NCBI GenBank assembly: GCA_902789735.1
Contig: CADAOZ010000024.1
Coordinates: 1 to 34,108 of the forward strand
DNA from: an uncultured Lachnospiraceae bacterium
GTDB taxonomy: Bacteria > Bacillota > Clostridia > Lachnospirales > Lachnospiraceae
Direction: 5' to 3'
Length of the DNA: 34,108 nucleotides
Shown here piece after piece: positions 22,515 through 30,529 of this stretch. The position numbers were made by a program, and so were the translations under genes. A model generated the notes under the pieces. That model did not search any database, was not told the origin of the DNA, and worked only from the letters and a program-made list of their open reading frames with translations. The stretch's first letter is position 1. Every line of letters begins with the position of its first letter.

Positions 22515-22656
22515 CGCTTTTTCCGGCGCCCGAATGGCTGTATAATTACAAGTAAGACAGAAAGATTGCGGCACCAGGGCATTTCCCCCTCTTCAGCAGC
22601 AGAAGAGGCCCTTTGCCGCGACAATGAAACCGGATATATGGAAAGGCGGTACTGCA

Positions 22657-23826
22657 ATGATCAAACAGGCGAGAGAGCATCTGGTAAAGAAGCTGATTCC
22701 CTTCTGGAAAGGGCTCAGGGACGATGTGAACGGCGGTTATTACGGATATATGGGATCGGATCTCAAGGTCGACCCGGAGGCGGTCAAAGGCTGCATTCTG
22801 AACAGTCGGATCACATGGTTCTTCTCCAGCGCGGCCACTCTCCTGGGAGACAAAAGCCTCCTGGAGGAAGCAGCCCATGCTTTCGCTTTCATGAAGGATG
22901 CCTGCCTGGACCGGGAATATGGCGGCATGTACTGGTCCGTGACCTGTGACGGGAAGCCGGCGGATACGACCAAGCATACCTATAATCAGGCTTTCACCAT
23001 CTATGCCCTGGCCGCCTATTATGAAGCGAGCCGGGATCCGGAGGCCCTGCGGATGGCCCTGGATCTGTACGGGATCATTGAGACCCGCTGCCGGGATGAG
23101 GGAGGTTATCTGGAAGCTTATGACCGGCATTTCCGGCCTGCTTCCAATGAAAAGCTCTCCGAGAACGGGGTGATGGCGACCAGGACCATGAACACTTTGC
23201 TGCATGTTTTTGAGGCGTATACAGAACTCTACCGCGTCAGCGGCCTGGACCAGCTCAAAAAGAACCTCTGTGAGATACTGGACCTCTTCGCGGAGAAAAT
23301 GTACAATCCCGCCCTGCGCAGGCAGGAGGTGTTCTTTGATCATGAATACAATTCCCTGATCGATCTCTGGTCCATCGGCCACGATATTGAAACGGCCTGG
23401 CTGATCGACTGGGGACTGGATGTCCTGGGGGATGAAAAGATGCGTGCGAAACTGGCCCCCATCACCAGGGACCTGACAGATCATGTCTACAAAGACGCCT
23501 TTGACGACCGCTCCCTGCCCATGGAATGTGAGAAGGGGGTCATGAATGAGGACCGGGTCTGGTGGATCCAGGCGGAGACAGTCAACGGATTTATCAATGG
23601 CTATCAGCGCGATCCGGACAGACCGGAATACCTGAAGGCCGCGGCAGCCCAGCTGGATTTTATCTTCCAATATTGTGTGGATCCCAGGGAAGGCTCCGAA
23701 TGGTTCGAGATCGTTGACCGGGACGGCGTCCCCTGTGATAAGCCCATCGTCCAGCCCTGGAAGTGTCCCTACCACAACGGACGCATGTGTATGGAGATCA
23801 TCCGCAGGGGAGTAGATTTACCATAA
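22657..23826 (+). CDS. Cellobiose 2-epimerase (AGE family)
   Basis: A 389-aa (alpha/alpha)6-barrel enzyme of the N-acylglucosamine 2-epimerase family. It is closer to cellobiose 2-epimerase than to GlcNAc epimerase: it has ILNSRITWFFSSA, KHTYNQAFTIYALAAYYEAS, RTMNTLLHVFEAYTELYR, SIGHDIETAWLIDWGLDVLG, RVWWIQAETVNGF and the end WKCPYHNGRMCME, all of which line up well with the Ruminococcus albus enzyme as I recall it, including its length. The reaction is C2 epimerisation at the reducing end of beta-1,4 disaccharides: cellobiose to glucosyl-mannose, or mannobiose to mannosyl-glucose. Start: ATG 22657 has AAAGGCGG 6 nt upstream; the longer frame from 22624 has none. The next gene makes and uses hexose-6-phosphates. 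Confidence 0.9.
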   Translation: MIKQAREHLVKKLIPFWKGLRDDVNGGYYGYMGSDLKVDPEAVKGCILNSRITWFFSSAATLLGDKSLLEEAAHAFAFMKDACLDREYGGMYWSVTCDGKPADTTKHTYNQAFTIYALAAYYEASRDPEALRMALDLYGIIETRCRDEGGYLEAYDRHFRPASNEKLSENGVMATRTMNTLLHVFEAYTELYRVSGLDQLKKNLCEILDLFAEKMYNPALRRQEVFFDHEYNSLIDLWSIGHDIETAWLIDWGLDVLGDEKMRAKLAPITRDLTDHVYKDAFDDRSLPMECEKGVMNEDRVWWIQAETVNGFINGYQRDPDRPEYLKAAAAQLDFIFQYCVDPREGSEWFEIVDRDGVPCDKPIVQPWKCPYHNGRMCMEIIRRGVDLP

Positions 23827-23892
23827 GCTTTACGGTGGAGCTGACAATGGTCCTGTTAAGAACATAGCCCCTGAAAAGTATGGAATCAGCAC

Positions 23893-23921
23893 TTTTCATA
23901 GTAAAAAACATATTTTATAAT
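23893..23921 (+). promoter_or_regulatory. Promoter of the isomerase-kinase fusion gene with a palindrome on the -35
   Basis: TTTTCA (23893-23898), 17-nt spacer and TATAAT (23916-23921). The -35 overlaps the right arm of TGAAAAGT (23872-23879) / ACTTTTCA (23891-23898), which could be an operator or the epimerase terminator stem. A further stem in the leader (23953-23961 / 23969-23976) lies 40 nt before the start codon. Confidence 0.65.
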
Positions 23922-24017
23922 GTACATATGGTCAATTTTGTCAAAAAAACAACGGCTTTCCCTGAACCGGAAGCCGATAGTTCCAGCTAATTTTGATTAT
24001 CGAGTGGGAGCGTGATT

Positions 24018-25871
24018 ATGGGAATTCTGAAATTAATACCTGCATGCAAAGATTATCTCTGGGGCGGCCATCGTCTGGTCGATGAGTACAACGTGGATTA
24101 TCAGGGAGATATCCTGGCGGAAGCCTGGGAACTGTCCTGCCATCCCGACGGTCCCAGCATCATTGCCAACGGCAAATTCGCCGGAAAGAGCCTTAAGGAA
24201 TACATCGATCTGAACGGCAAGGATGTCCTGGGAACCCATTGCCGGAGATTCCGTGAATTTCCGATCCTGATCAAATTCATCGATGCCAGGGACAACCTGT
24301 CCATCCAGGTCCATCCGGACAACCGCTATGCCCTGAAAAATGAAGGCCAGTACGGCAAAACGGAAATGTGGTATGTCATGGACGCCGGTGAGGACGCTTT
24401 CCTCTATTACGGCTTCAACAAGGAGATTACCCAGGAGGAATTCGCCCGCAGGATCGAGCAGAACAACCTGCTGGAAGTCCTCAATGCCGTACCTGTACAT
24501 AAAGGCGACATTCTTTTCATTGAGTCTGGTACCCTGCATGCCATCGGCAAAAATATCCTGATCGCCGAGATCCAGCAGAACTCCAATGTCACTTACCGTG
24601 TCTACGATTACGGCCGTGTCGGCAAGGACGGCAAACAGCGTGACCTGCATATTGAGAAGGCGCTGGCTGTAACCAGGCGTGTTCCGATCATCAAGGACAA
24701 CAGCAGCTATCCCCACGTGGCGGACTGCGATTACTTTACCGTTGACAAGCTGAATCTGGACGGCTCCTTCATGAAGAAGATGGAAGGTACTGTCACGAAG
24801 GAATCCTTCGTCAGCATCCTGTTCATGGAAGGTGAAGGAACCATTTCCAACGACGGCGAGACCCTGTCCTTCAAGAAGGGCGACAGCTTCTTCCTGGCCG
24901 CCGGCAGCGGCAGCTATGTGGTGGAAGGCAAATGCGATGCCCTGGTCACCACCATCCGTGAGAAGGCAGCGCCCGTCCGGATCGGTATTGATATCCGCGG
25001 CTCCAAGACCAGGATCGGCCTGGTCGACTTCCAGTATCAGCTGCTGGATGAGATTGAGACTGAAACAAAGACAGATATCCCCGCGGAGGAATTCTTCGCA
25101 AATATCGGCAGGCAGGCCCTGGATCTGCTGGAGAAGCACTCCATCGGCGTTGACCAGTGCGTAGGTATCGGCGTCGGCGTACCCGGGACCATCGACAGAA
25201 AGGGCGGCATCGTCCGCTATTCCAACAACATCGGCTGGAACAGGGTCAATGTGGCGGAAGCCATCAGTAAGGTGATCCCTGTACCTGTCGTCATCGGCAA
25301 CGACGCGGACTGCGCCGCCCTGGGCGAATCTGTCGCGGGCGTCGGCAAGGATTATCAGGATATGGTCATGCTGCGGATCGGTACCGGCGTAGGCGTCGGC
25401 GTCCTGCTGGACGGAGATATCTTCGGCGGACGCGGCTTCGGCGGCAGTGAGCTGGGCCATATGGTCATCGTAGACGGCGGTGAGCTCTGCACCTGCGGCC
25501 GCAGGGGCTGTCTGGAAGCCTATGCTTCCATAGCCGGCCTGAAGCGGGAAGCCATGCGGGCAGCATCCATTGAAATGTCAGCCCAGCAGATCTACAGCCA
25601 GTCCAAGGCCGGCGACATGGTCATGCGCAGAGTTGTAGACAATTATATCCACAGACTGGGAACCGGCGTGGTCAACGTGGCCAACGGCTTCCGTCCCCAG
25701 CTGGTCATCCTGGGCGGGGAACTGCCGGAAGATCAGGAAACCGTTCTGGGCCCGATCCGCGAGATGCTGCAGAAGGAATGCTTCGGCCGCGAGCACGGTG
25801 ATGTGCCGGAGATCGCCGTCAGCGCCCTGGGCAAGAACGCGGGCGTTATCGGCGCGGCGTCTATGGTATAA
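24018..25871 (+). CDS. Mannose-6-phosphate isomerase fused to a ROK-family hexokinase
   Basis: A 617-aa two-domain enzyme in one uninterrupted frame. Residues about 1-318 are a type I phosphomannose isomerase: zinc ligands Q97 and H99 in QVHP, E116 in KTEMWY and H174 in GTLHAIG, then a C-terminal cupin-like part. From residue 320 on is a ROK kinase: IGIDIRGSKTRIG for ATP, catalytic D429 in GNDADC, zinc site H481 with C491, C493 and C498 in CTCGRRGCLE. The isomerase interconverts mannose-6-P and fructose-6-P; ROK kinases phosphorylate glucose or mannose with ATP. Together it could take mannose to fructose-6-P in one protein. The start at ATG 24018 is 7 nt after GTGGGAG; GTG 24012 is too close to it. 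The epimerase upstream yields mannose-containing sugars. Confidence 0.92.
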   Translation: MGILKLIPACKDYLWGGHRLVDEYNVDYQGDILAEAWELSCHPDGPSIIANGKFAGKSLKEYIDLNGKDVLGTHCRRFREFPILIKFIDARDNLSIQVHPDNRYALKNEGQYGKTEMWYVMDAGEDAFLYYGFNKEITQEEFARRIEQNNLLEVLNAVPVHKGDILFIESGTLHAIGKNILIAEIQQNSNVTYRVYDYGRVGKDGKQRDLHIEKALAVTRRVPIIKDNSSYPHVADCDYFTVDKLNLDGSFMKKMEGTVTKESFVSILFMEGEGTISNDGETLSFKKGDSFFLAAGSGSYVVEGKCDALVTTIREKAAPVRIGIDIRGSKTRIGLVDFQYQLLDEIETETKTDIPAEEFFANIGRQALDLLEKHSIGVDQCVGIGVGVPGTIDRKGGIVRYSNNIGWNRVNVAEAISKVIPVPVVIGNDADCAALGESVAGVGKDYQDMVMLRIGTGVGVGVLLDGDIFGGRGFGGSELGHMVIVDGGELCTCGRRGCLEAYASIAGLKREAMRAASIEMSAQQIYSQSKAGDMVMRRVVDNYIHRLGTGVVNVANGFRPQLVILGGELPEDQETVLGPIREMLQKECFGREHGDVPEIAVSALGKNAGVIGAASMV

Positions 25872-25898
25872 GGGTATAAGGCTTTTAATGGTATAAGG
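25865..25898 (+). repeat. GGTATAAGG repeated three times at the fusion gene's end
   Basis: GGTATAAGG occurs at 25865-25873 (containing the stop codon), 25873-25881 and 25890-25898. The second and third copies follow with TTTTAAT between. A small slippage-type array just after a stop codon. Confidence 0.7.
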
Positions 25899-26003
25899 CT
25901 TTGATCAGTACAGAGCCCGCGGCATAAGGACACCGCCGGACGGGCACCATGGGAAAAGAAAATAAGGATGTAAAAATCCTCAGATAGGCAAATCCATAAA
26001 TGG

Positions 26004-26045
26004 ATAACAGGCGGCTGTACCATTCCTGGTACAGCCGCCTGTTAT
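26004..26045. terminator. Long stem between the convergent fusion and nagA genes
   Basis: A 19-bp perfect stem (26004-26022 / 26027-26045) with TTCC loop, followed by TTTC. The arm is CAGGCGGCTGTACCA. The stem lies between the ends of two converging genes, where it can stop transcription from both sides. Confidence 0.85.
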
Positions 26046-26076
26046 TTTCAATCCGTTATTATTTCAATCCGTTATT
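26046..26076 (-). repeat. Two 15-bp tandem repeats after nagA
   Basis: TTTCAATCCGTTATT is present at 26046-26060 and 26062-26076 (period 16), immediately beside the long terminator stem and 50 nt from the nagA stop. Confidence 0.85.
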
Positions 26077-26128
26077 TTTCAGTCAGGTATTTCAGGCAGT
26101 TATTCATAGCCCGTTGTCTGCCGCGCGG

Positions 26129-27262
26129 TCAAATCTTCTTACCGTCTACATAGACAGCCCTGACCCGCAGGTCGGAATCCAGCAGTACAAAGTCAGCGCA
26201 TTTGCCCTTCTCAAGAGAGCCGATCTGATCATCCATGCGGATCGCTCTCGCGGGCGCGGCCGTGGCCGCGTAAACAGCGTCCTCCAGCCGGATGCCGAAA
26301 GATACAGCCCGGCGCAGGCCTTCCATCAGATGGATCGAGGAGCCTGCCAGTGTGTCTGTGCCGGTCAGGGTCGCCTTGCTGTTCTTCATGGTGATGGGCT
26401 GGCCGCCCAGTTCATATTCGCCGTCCGGCATGCCGGCGCAGCGCAGGGAATCGGAGACCAGGACCAGGTTATCCCCGAAGATACGGTGGGTCAGACGGAT
26501 CATGGCCGGATGGACATGGAATCCGTCCGGGATCAGTTCTACCGTCGCGCCGCTGTCAAAGGCCGCGGCGATGGGACCGGGTGCCCGGTGGTGCAGCCCG
26601 TTGAGGGCATTGTAAACATGGGTTATATGGGAAGCGCCGGCTTCAAAAGCAGCCATGGCGGTATCATAATCGGCGACAGTATGGCCCACAGAGACCGTAC
26701 AGGTCTTCGAGATGTCCCGGATGCAGTCGATCGCGCCGTGTATTTCGGGCGCCATGGTGATCAGGCGCACCATGCCGCCGCTGGCTTCATCCAGGCGGTG
26801 GAACATGGCGGCATCCGGCACATGGATATTATCCGGATTCTGGGCCCCTCTTTTTTCGTAACTGACAAAAGGACCTTCCAGATGGATTCCGACTGCTTTT
26901 GCCCCCTTGTCCGGCCTCTGATAGGCACGGATGGCTTCCATGGCTTTGGTCAGCTGGGGTTCCTTTAAAGTCATGGTGGTGGGACACCAGCTGGTCACGC
27001 CCTCCGCCGCGTAATAGACGCCCAGCGCCTGCAGGCCCTGAGGGTCTCCGTCACTGGCGTCAGCGCCGATGGCCGCGTGGGTATGGACATCGACCAGGCC
27101 GGGAATGAGCAGGCATCCCTGCGCGTCCAGGACATCTCCGGCTGCTTCGTCTGCCGGACTGCCTGTGACATGAGCCCCCACATCCAGGATCTTCTGATCA
27201 AATTCAATACCGCCGTCTGTGAAACTGTGTCCTGTGAATACCTTCGCGTTTATGATCTTCAT
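26129..27262 (-). CDS. nagA: N-acetylglucosamine-6-phosphate deacetylase
   Basis: A 377-aa amidohydrolase-fold enzyme. Signatures are GLVDVHTHAAIGADASDGD near residue 55, IHLEGPF (Glu metal ligand), VSVGHTVADYDTA and ITHVYNAL (His ligands), and LVSDSLRCAGMPDG with the catalytic Asp. It removes acetate from GlcNAc-6-P to give glucosamine-6-P, the substrate of the divergent nagB product. The frame extends to 27313, but GGAGGA on the minus strand lies 7 nt before ATG 27262, which I use. It is divergent from nagB with a shared 408-bp control region. Confidence 0.95.
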   Translation of the reverse strand: MKIINAKVFTGHSFTDGGIEFDQKILDVGAHVTGSPADEAAGDVLDAQGCLLIPGLVDVHTHAAIGADASDGDPQGLQALGVYYAAEGVTSWCPTTMTLKEPQLTKAMEAIRAYQRPDKGAKAVGIHLEGPFVSYEKRGAQNPDNIHVPDAAMFHRLDEASGGMVRLITMAPEIHGAIDCIRDISKTCTVSVGHTVADYDTAMAAFEAGASHITHVYNALNGLHHRAPGPIAAAFDSGATVELIPDGFHVHPAMIRLTHRIFGDNLVLVSDSLRCAGMPDGEYELGGQPITMKNSKATLTGTDTLAGSSIHLMEGLRRAVSFGIRLEDAVYAATAAPARAIRMDDQIGSLEKGKCADFVLLDSDLRVRAVYVDGKKI

Positions 27263-27670
27263 AAAGATAATCCTCCTGCCTGCCGCCCCTCCGGCAGCAG
27301 TGAAACAAATCATTGATTTTTGTATTGATTTTCAAACGGAGAGGAAAGGAATACATCCTCCGTTTCTACTATAACAGAAAAAGAGGCTTCTGCCGATAAG
27401 ATGGAAAAAAGCAGATGCAAAAACGTGAATGCAGAAAGCAGAATCCATAGAGATTGAAAAGAAATCTGCTGATTTTCAAAAGTTTTTGTATCAGGAATCC
27501 GCTGAATTGGTTATAATAGCGACAGGGTTTTTTCTCTGCCATGTCTGCCGTATAAGCGGAGAGCATACCGGCCGCTGTATGGATCCGGGATCCAGCCGGA
27601 GCGGCTGCTGCCGGGAGAAGCAAGGGGGCAGGATGGGCAAAAATTTATCCTTAAGAAAGGGGTTTTTAAC
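27263..27670. promoter_or_regulatory. 408-bp divergent nagA/nagB control region
   Basis: For nagA (minus), an extended -10 reads TGTTATAGT (27376 to 27368), and TCGGCA lies 17 nt upstream at 27396-27391. For nagB (plus), TATAAT is at 27512-27517 without a clear -35. The nagB leader of about 145 nt folds into GCCGCT (27571-27576) / AGCGGC (27600-27605) with an inner TGGAT/ATCCA stem (27580-27584 / 27590-27594). No gene and no glmS-type ribozyme was recognised. Confidence 0.55.
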
Positions 27671-28399
27671 ATGAAAATCATTAAAGCCAGCAATTATGAC
27701 GAAATGAGCAAAAAGGCAGCGCAGGTCATCGCCGCGCAGATCACCCTGAAGGGTGACAGCGTTCTGGGTCTTGCCACAGGCAGCAGCCCGGAAGGCACCT
27801 ATAAATATCTGATCGACTGGTATAACCAGGGCGATCTGGACTTCTCCGGAATCACTTCCGTAAACCTGGATGAGTATGTAGGCCTGACCGCGGATCATGA
27901 TCAGAGCTACGCTTATTTCATGAGAAAGCACCTGTTTGACCATGTCAACATCGATCTGGCCAACACCAATATCCCCTGCGGTATCGCGGAGGATCCTGCG
28001 GCTGAGTGCAGCAATTATGACGCTAAGATCAAGAGCCTGGGCGGCGTAGATCTGCAGCTTCTGGGCATTGGCCCCAACGGCCATATCGGCTTCAATGAGC
28101 CCGGTGATGAGCTCGTAGCAGGCACCCATGTAACAGACCTGAAAGAGTCTACCATCGACGCCAACCAGCGCTTCTTCGCTTCCAGGGATGATGTTCCCCG
28201 CCAGGCGTTCACCATGGGCATCCGTGACATCCTGCAGGCTAAGAGGATCGTTCTGGTAGCCAGCGGCAAGAACAAGGCTGATGCTGTTAAGAAGATGGTC
28301 TTTGGACCGATCACCACAGCTGTTCCCGCGTCTCTTCTGCAGGTCCACCCTGACTGCACCGTTGTTGTAGACGCAGACGCGTGGTCACTTTGCGAGTGA
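27671..28399 (+). CDS. nagB: Glucosamine-6-phosphate deaminase
   Basis: A 242-aa deaminase with the usual layout: LGLATGSSPEGTY phosphate loop near 34-46, NLDEYVGL with the catalytic Asp near 68, GIGPNGHIGFNEPG (active-site region) near 130, and a short C-terminus typical of the Firmicutes form. It turns glucosamine-6-P into fructose-6-P and ammonia. ATG 27671 has AAAGGGG 9 nt upstream. Terminator at 28511-28547. Confidence 0.96.
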   Translation: MKIIKASNYDEMSKKAAQVIAAQITLKGDSVLGLATGSSPEGTYKYLIDWYNQGDLDFSGITSVNLDEYVGLTADHDQSYAYFMRKHLFDHVNIDLANTNIPCGIAEDPAAECSNYDAKIKSLGGVDLQLLGIGPNGHIGFNEPGDELVAGTHVTDLKESTIDANQRFFASRDDVPRQAFTMGIRDILQAKRIVLVASGKNKADAVKKMVFGPITTAVPASLLQVHPDCTVVVDADAWSLCE

Positions 28400-28510
28400 T
28401 CTGAGACGCTTTTACCGTAGCGGTAATGGCAGGCGGCATTTTGTACAGGGAGTTCTGAAACAGTCCTGTATTTATGCCGGACCCGGATCCAAATCATAAG
28501 ATCAAACGGC

Positions 28511-28547
28511 ACAGGCCTTTCATCTTCGGATGGAGGGCCTGTTTTTT
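28511..28547 (+). terminator. Terminator of nagB
   Basis: Fourteen pairs (28511-28524 / 28529-28542, two of them G-U) closed by a TTCG tetraloop in C(TTCG)G context, then six T. Very stable. Confidence 0.93.
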
Positions 28548-28582
28548 AGCTTCTTTTTATACATTTCCAACAGAAAAACATA

Positions 28583-28611
28583 TTAAACAGTATGTACATT
28601 TGTGTTAAAAT
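28583..28611 (+). promoter_or_regulatory. Promoter of the phosphofructokinase gene
   Basis: Extended -10 TGTTAAAAT (28603-28611) with TTAAAC (28583-28588) 17 nt upstream. The leader to ATG 28665 is about 45 nt. Confidence 0.55.
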
Positions 28612-28664
28612 AAGATAGCGTTTGTTGTAGTAATTATTATTTCTACTTGAAAGGAGTATTAACA

Positions 28665-30323
28665 ATGAATCTTTCACCTCTTCAGAAGGCAAGATACGAG
28701 TATGCCCCCAAGCTTCCCGGGATGCTCAGAAATGGTATTGCTGAAATCTGTGTCAAGGAAGGCGAAGACACCCAGAGCGTAGCGGATCAGGATAAGATCA
28801 AGGCTCTCTTCCCCAACACCTATGGCAAAAAGGAAATCACATTCCAGAAGGGCCAGAACACATCAGCAGCCAAGAAGCAGGTCGTCGGCGTTATCCTCTC
28901 CGGCGGACAGGCTCCCGGCGGACATAACGTTGTCTGCGGTCTGTATGACGCTTTAAAGGCTACCAATAAGGACAATGTCCTTTTCGGTTTCAAGGGCGGT
29001 CCCAGCGGATTACTTGAAAATGATTATGTCATTTTTGATGATGAGTATATCGATCAGTATAGAAATACCGGCGGTTTTGATATCATCGGTTCCGGCAGAA
29101 CCAAACTCGAGACAGAGCAGCAGTTCGAAATCGTAGCGGATGTAGCCAAAAAGCACGGTCTTACAGCGATCGTTATCATCGGCGGTGACGATTCCAATAC
29201 AAACGCTGCAGTTCTGGCTGAGTACATGGCTGCGCATGGCACAGGCGTCCAGGTCATCGGCTGCCCCAAGACCATCGACGGCGACCTCAAGAACGAAGAC
29301 ATCGAAGCTTCCTTCGGTTTCGATACCGCTACCAAGACCTACGCTGAGGTAATTGGTAACATCGAAAGAGACTGTAACTCCGCTAAGAAGTACTGGCACT
29401 TCATTAAGGTCATGGGCCGTTCCGCTTCCCACGTAGCACTGGAGTGCGCGCTGAAGACCCAGCCCAACATCTGCCTCATCTCTGAGGAAGTTGCTGCTAA
29501 GAAGATGTCCCTGTCCCAGATCGCGGACCAGATCGCTGACGCGGTCGCCAAGAGAGCTGCCAGAGGCATGAACTTCGGCGTAGCCATCATCCCTGAAGGC
29601 GTAGTTGAGTTCGTTCCCGAGTTCTCCGTACTGATCTCCGAGATCAACGAGCTGCTTGCAGGCAGCAAGGCAGATGAGTTCAACGCGCTTCCTACATGGG
29701 CTGACAAGTATGCCTTCATCGAGAAAGGCCTGACCAAAGCCTCCATGGATGTATTCGCGATCCTGCCTCAGACCATCCAGCAGCAGCTGTTCCTGGAAAG
29801 AGACCCTCACGGCAACGTTCAGGTTTCCCTGATCGAGTCCGAGAAGCTCTTCTCCGCTCTGGTAGCAGACAAGCTCAAAGCTATGGCAGCAGAAGGCAAG
29901 TATGACGGCAAGTTCAGCCCTCTGCACCACTTCTTCGGTTATGAAGGAAGATGCGCGTTCCCGTCCAACTTCGACGCTGACTATTGCTACTCCTTGGGCT
30001 ACAACGCGTTCATGCTGATTCAGTATGGCTACACAGGATATCTTTCCAAGGTCTCCAACCTGTCCAAACCCGCTGAGGAGTGGGTAGCCGGCGGTATGCC
30101 CATCACCAAGATGATGAACATCGAAAGAAGACACGGCGAAGACAAGCCCGTTATCAGAAAGGCTCTGGTCGAGCTTGACGGCGCTCCCTTCAAATATTTC
30201 GAAGCACACAGAGCTGAGTGGGCGGTTGAGACTGCGTTCACATATCCCGGCGCGGTCCAGTATTATGGACCTGCAGAGGTATGCGATATCACCACCATCA
30301 CCCTTGCGCTGGAGCAGGCATAA
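28665..30323 (+). CDS. pfp: Pyrophosphate-dependent 6-phosphofructokinase, large form
   Basis: A 552-aa phosphofructokinase of the long PPi-using clade, with [11 protein letters not shown] near the start of the catalytic fold, GGDDSNTNA (an Asp at the position where ATP enzymes have Gly, a mark of PPi use), [10 protein letters not shown] with the catalytic Asp, and [16 protein letters not shown]. It phosphorylates fructose-6-P with PPi, a reversible step. The start is ATG 28665, with AAGGAG 8 nt upstream, rather than the longer frame from 28647. Its codon use is strongly biased to abundant Clostridia codons, so it is probably highly expressed. It is downstream of nagB but has its own promoter. 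Confidence 0.95.
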   Translation: MNLSPLQKARYEYAPKLPGMLRNGIAEICVKEGEDTQSVADQDKIKALFPNTYGKKEITFQKGQNTSAAKKQVVGVILSGGQAPGGHNVVCGLYDALKATNKDNVLFGFKGGPSGLLENDYVIFDDEYIDQYRNTGGFDIIGSGRTKLETEQQFEIVADVAKKHGLTAIVIIGGDDSNTNAAVLAEYMAAHGTGVQVIGCPKTIDGDLKNEDIEASFGFDTATKTYAEVIGNIERDCNSAKKYWHFIKVMGRSASHVALECALKTQPNICLISEEVAAKKMSLSQIADQIADAVAKRAARGMNFGVAIIPEGVVEFVPEFSVLISEINELLAGSKADEFNALPTWADKYAFIEKGLTKASMDVFAILPQTIQQQLFLERDPHGNVQVSLIESEKLFSALVADKLKAMAAEGKYDGKFSPLHHFFGYEGRCAFPSNFDADYCYSLGYNAFMLIQYGYTGYLSKVSNLSKPAEEWVAGGMPITKMMNIERRHGEDKPVIRKALVELDGAPFKYFEAHRAEWAVETAFTYPGAVQYYGPAEVCDITTITLALEQA

Positions 30324-30379
30324 AAAGACTGCTGCTTCCGTAAGGACAGCTGAGCAGATGTATTGTTTGCGATAATCTG

Positions 30380-30412
30380 TGCCGCCAGCCGGTTTCCGGC
30401 TGGCGGCATTTT
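30380..30412 (+). terminator. Terminator of the phosphofructokinase gene
   Basis: TGCCGCCAGCCGG (30380-30392), loop TTT, exact complement (30396-30408), then TTTT. 13-bp stem. Confidence 0.88.
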
Positions 30413-30529
30413 GTTTATCCGGGCAGTCATACCCGGATCGATTCCATTTATGATGGATTCACTTGGGATACATCCGGGACGGTTCATAGAACAGGAACCG
30501 GGCAGCATATGGAAAAAGGAGGTCCGTCT

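Larger units (their letters stand above)
22295..22656 (+). promoter_or_regulatory. 362-bp region between dapA and the epimerase gene
   Basis: It holds a 19-bp tandem repeat (22352-22389) in the loop of a GCTTCTCC/GGAGAAGC stem (22340-22347, 22391-22398), the terminator at 22423-22478, two candidate operators (22488-22506, 22505-22514) and a TATAAT at 22541-22546 for the epimerase. No gene is seen. Confidence 0.6.

Noticed and set aside
22546..23775. 409-aa minus-strand frame
   Set aside because: Antisense to the cellobiose 2-epimerase, with no recognisable protein features.
24033..25460. 475-aa minus-strand frame
   Set aside because: Antisense shadow of the isomerase-kinase fusion, produced by codon bias; no start signal or motif.
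27512..27670. glmS-type ribozyme before nagB
   Set aside because: The leader has stems but no conserved glmS core could be seen, and that ribozyme belongs to glmS rather than nagB.
29010..30209. 399-aa minus-strand frame
   Set aside because: Antisense shadow of the highly codon-biased PPi-phosphofructokinase gene.
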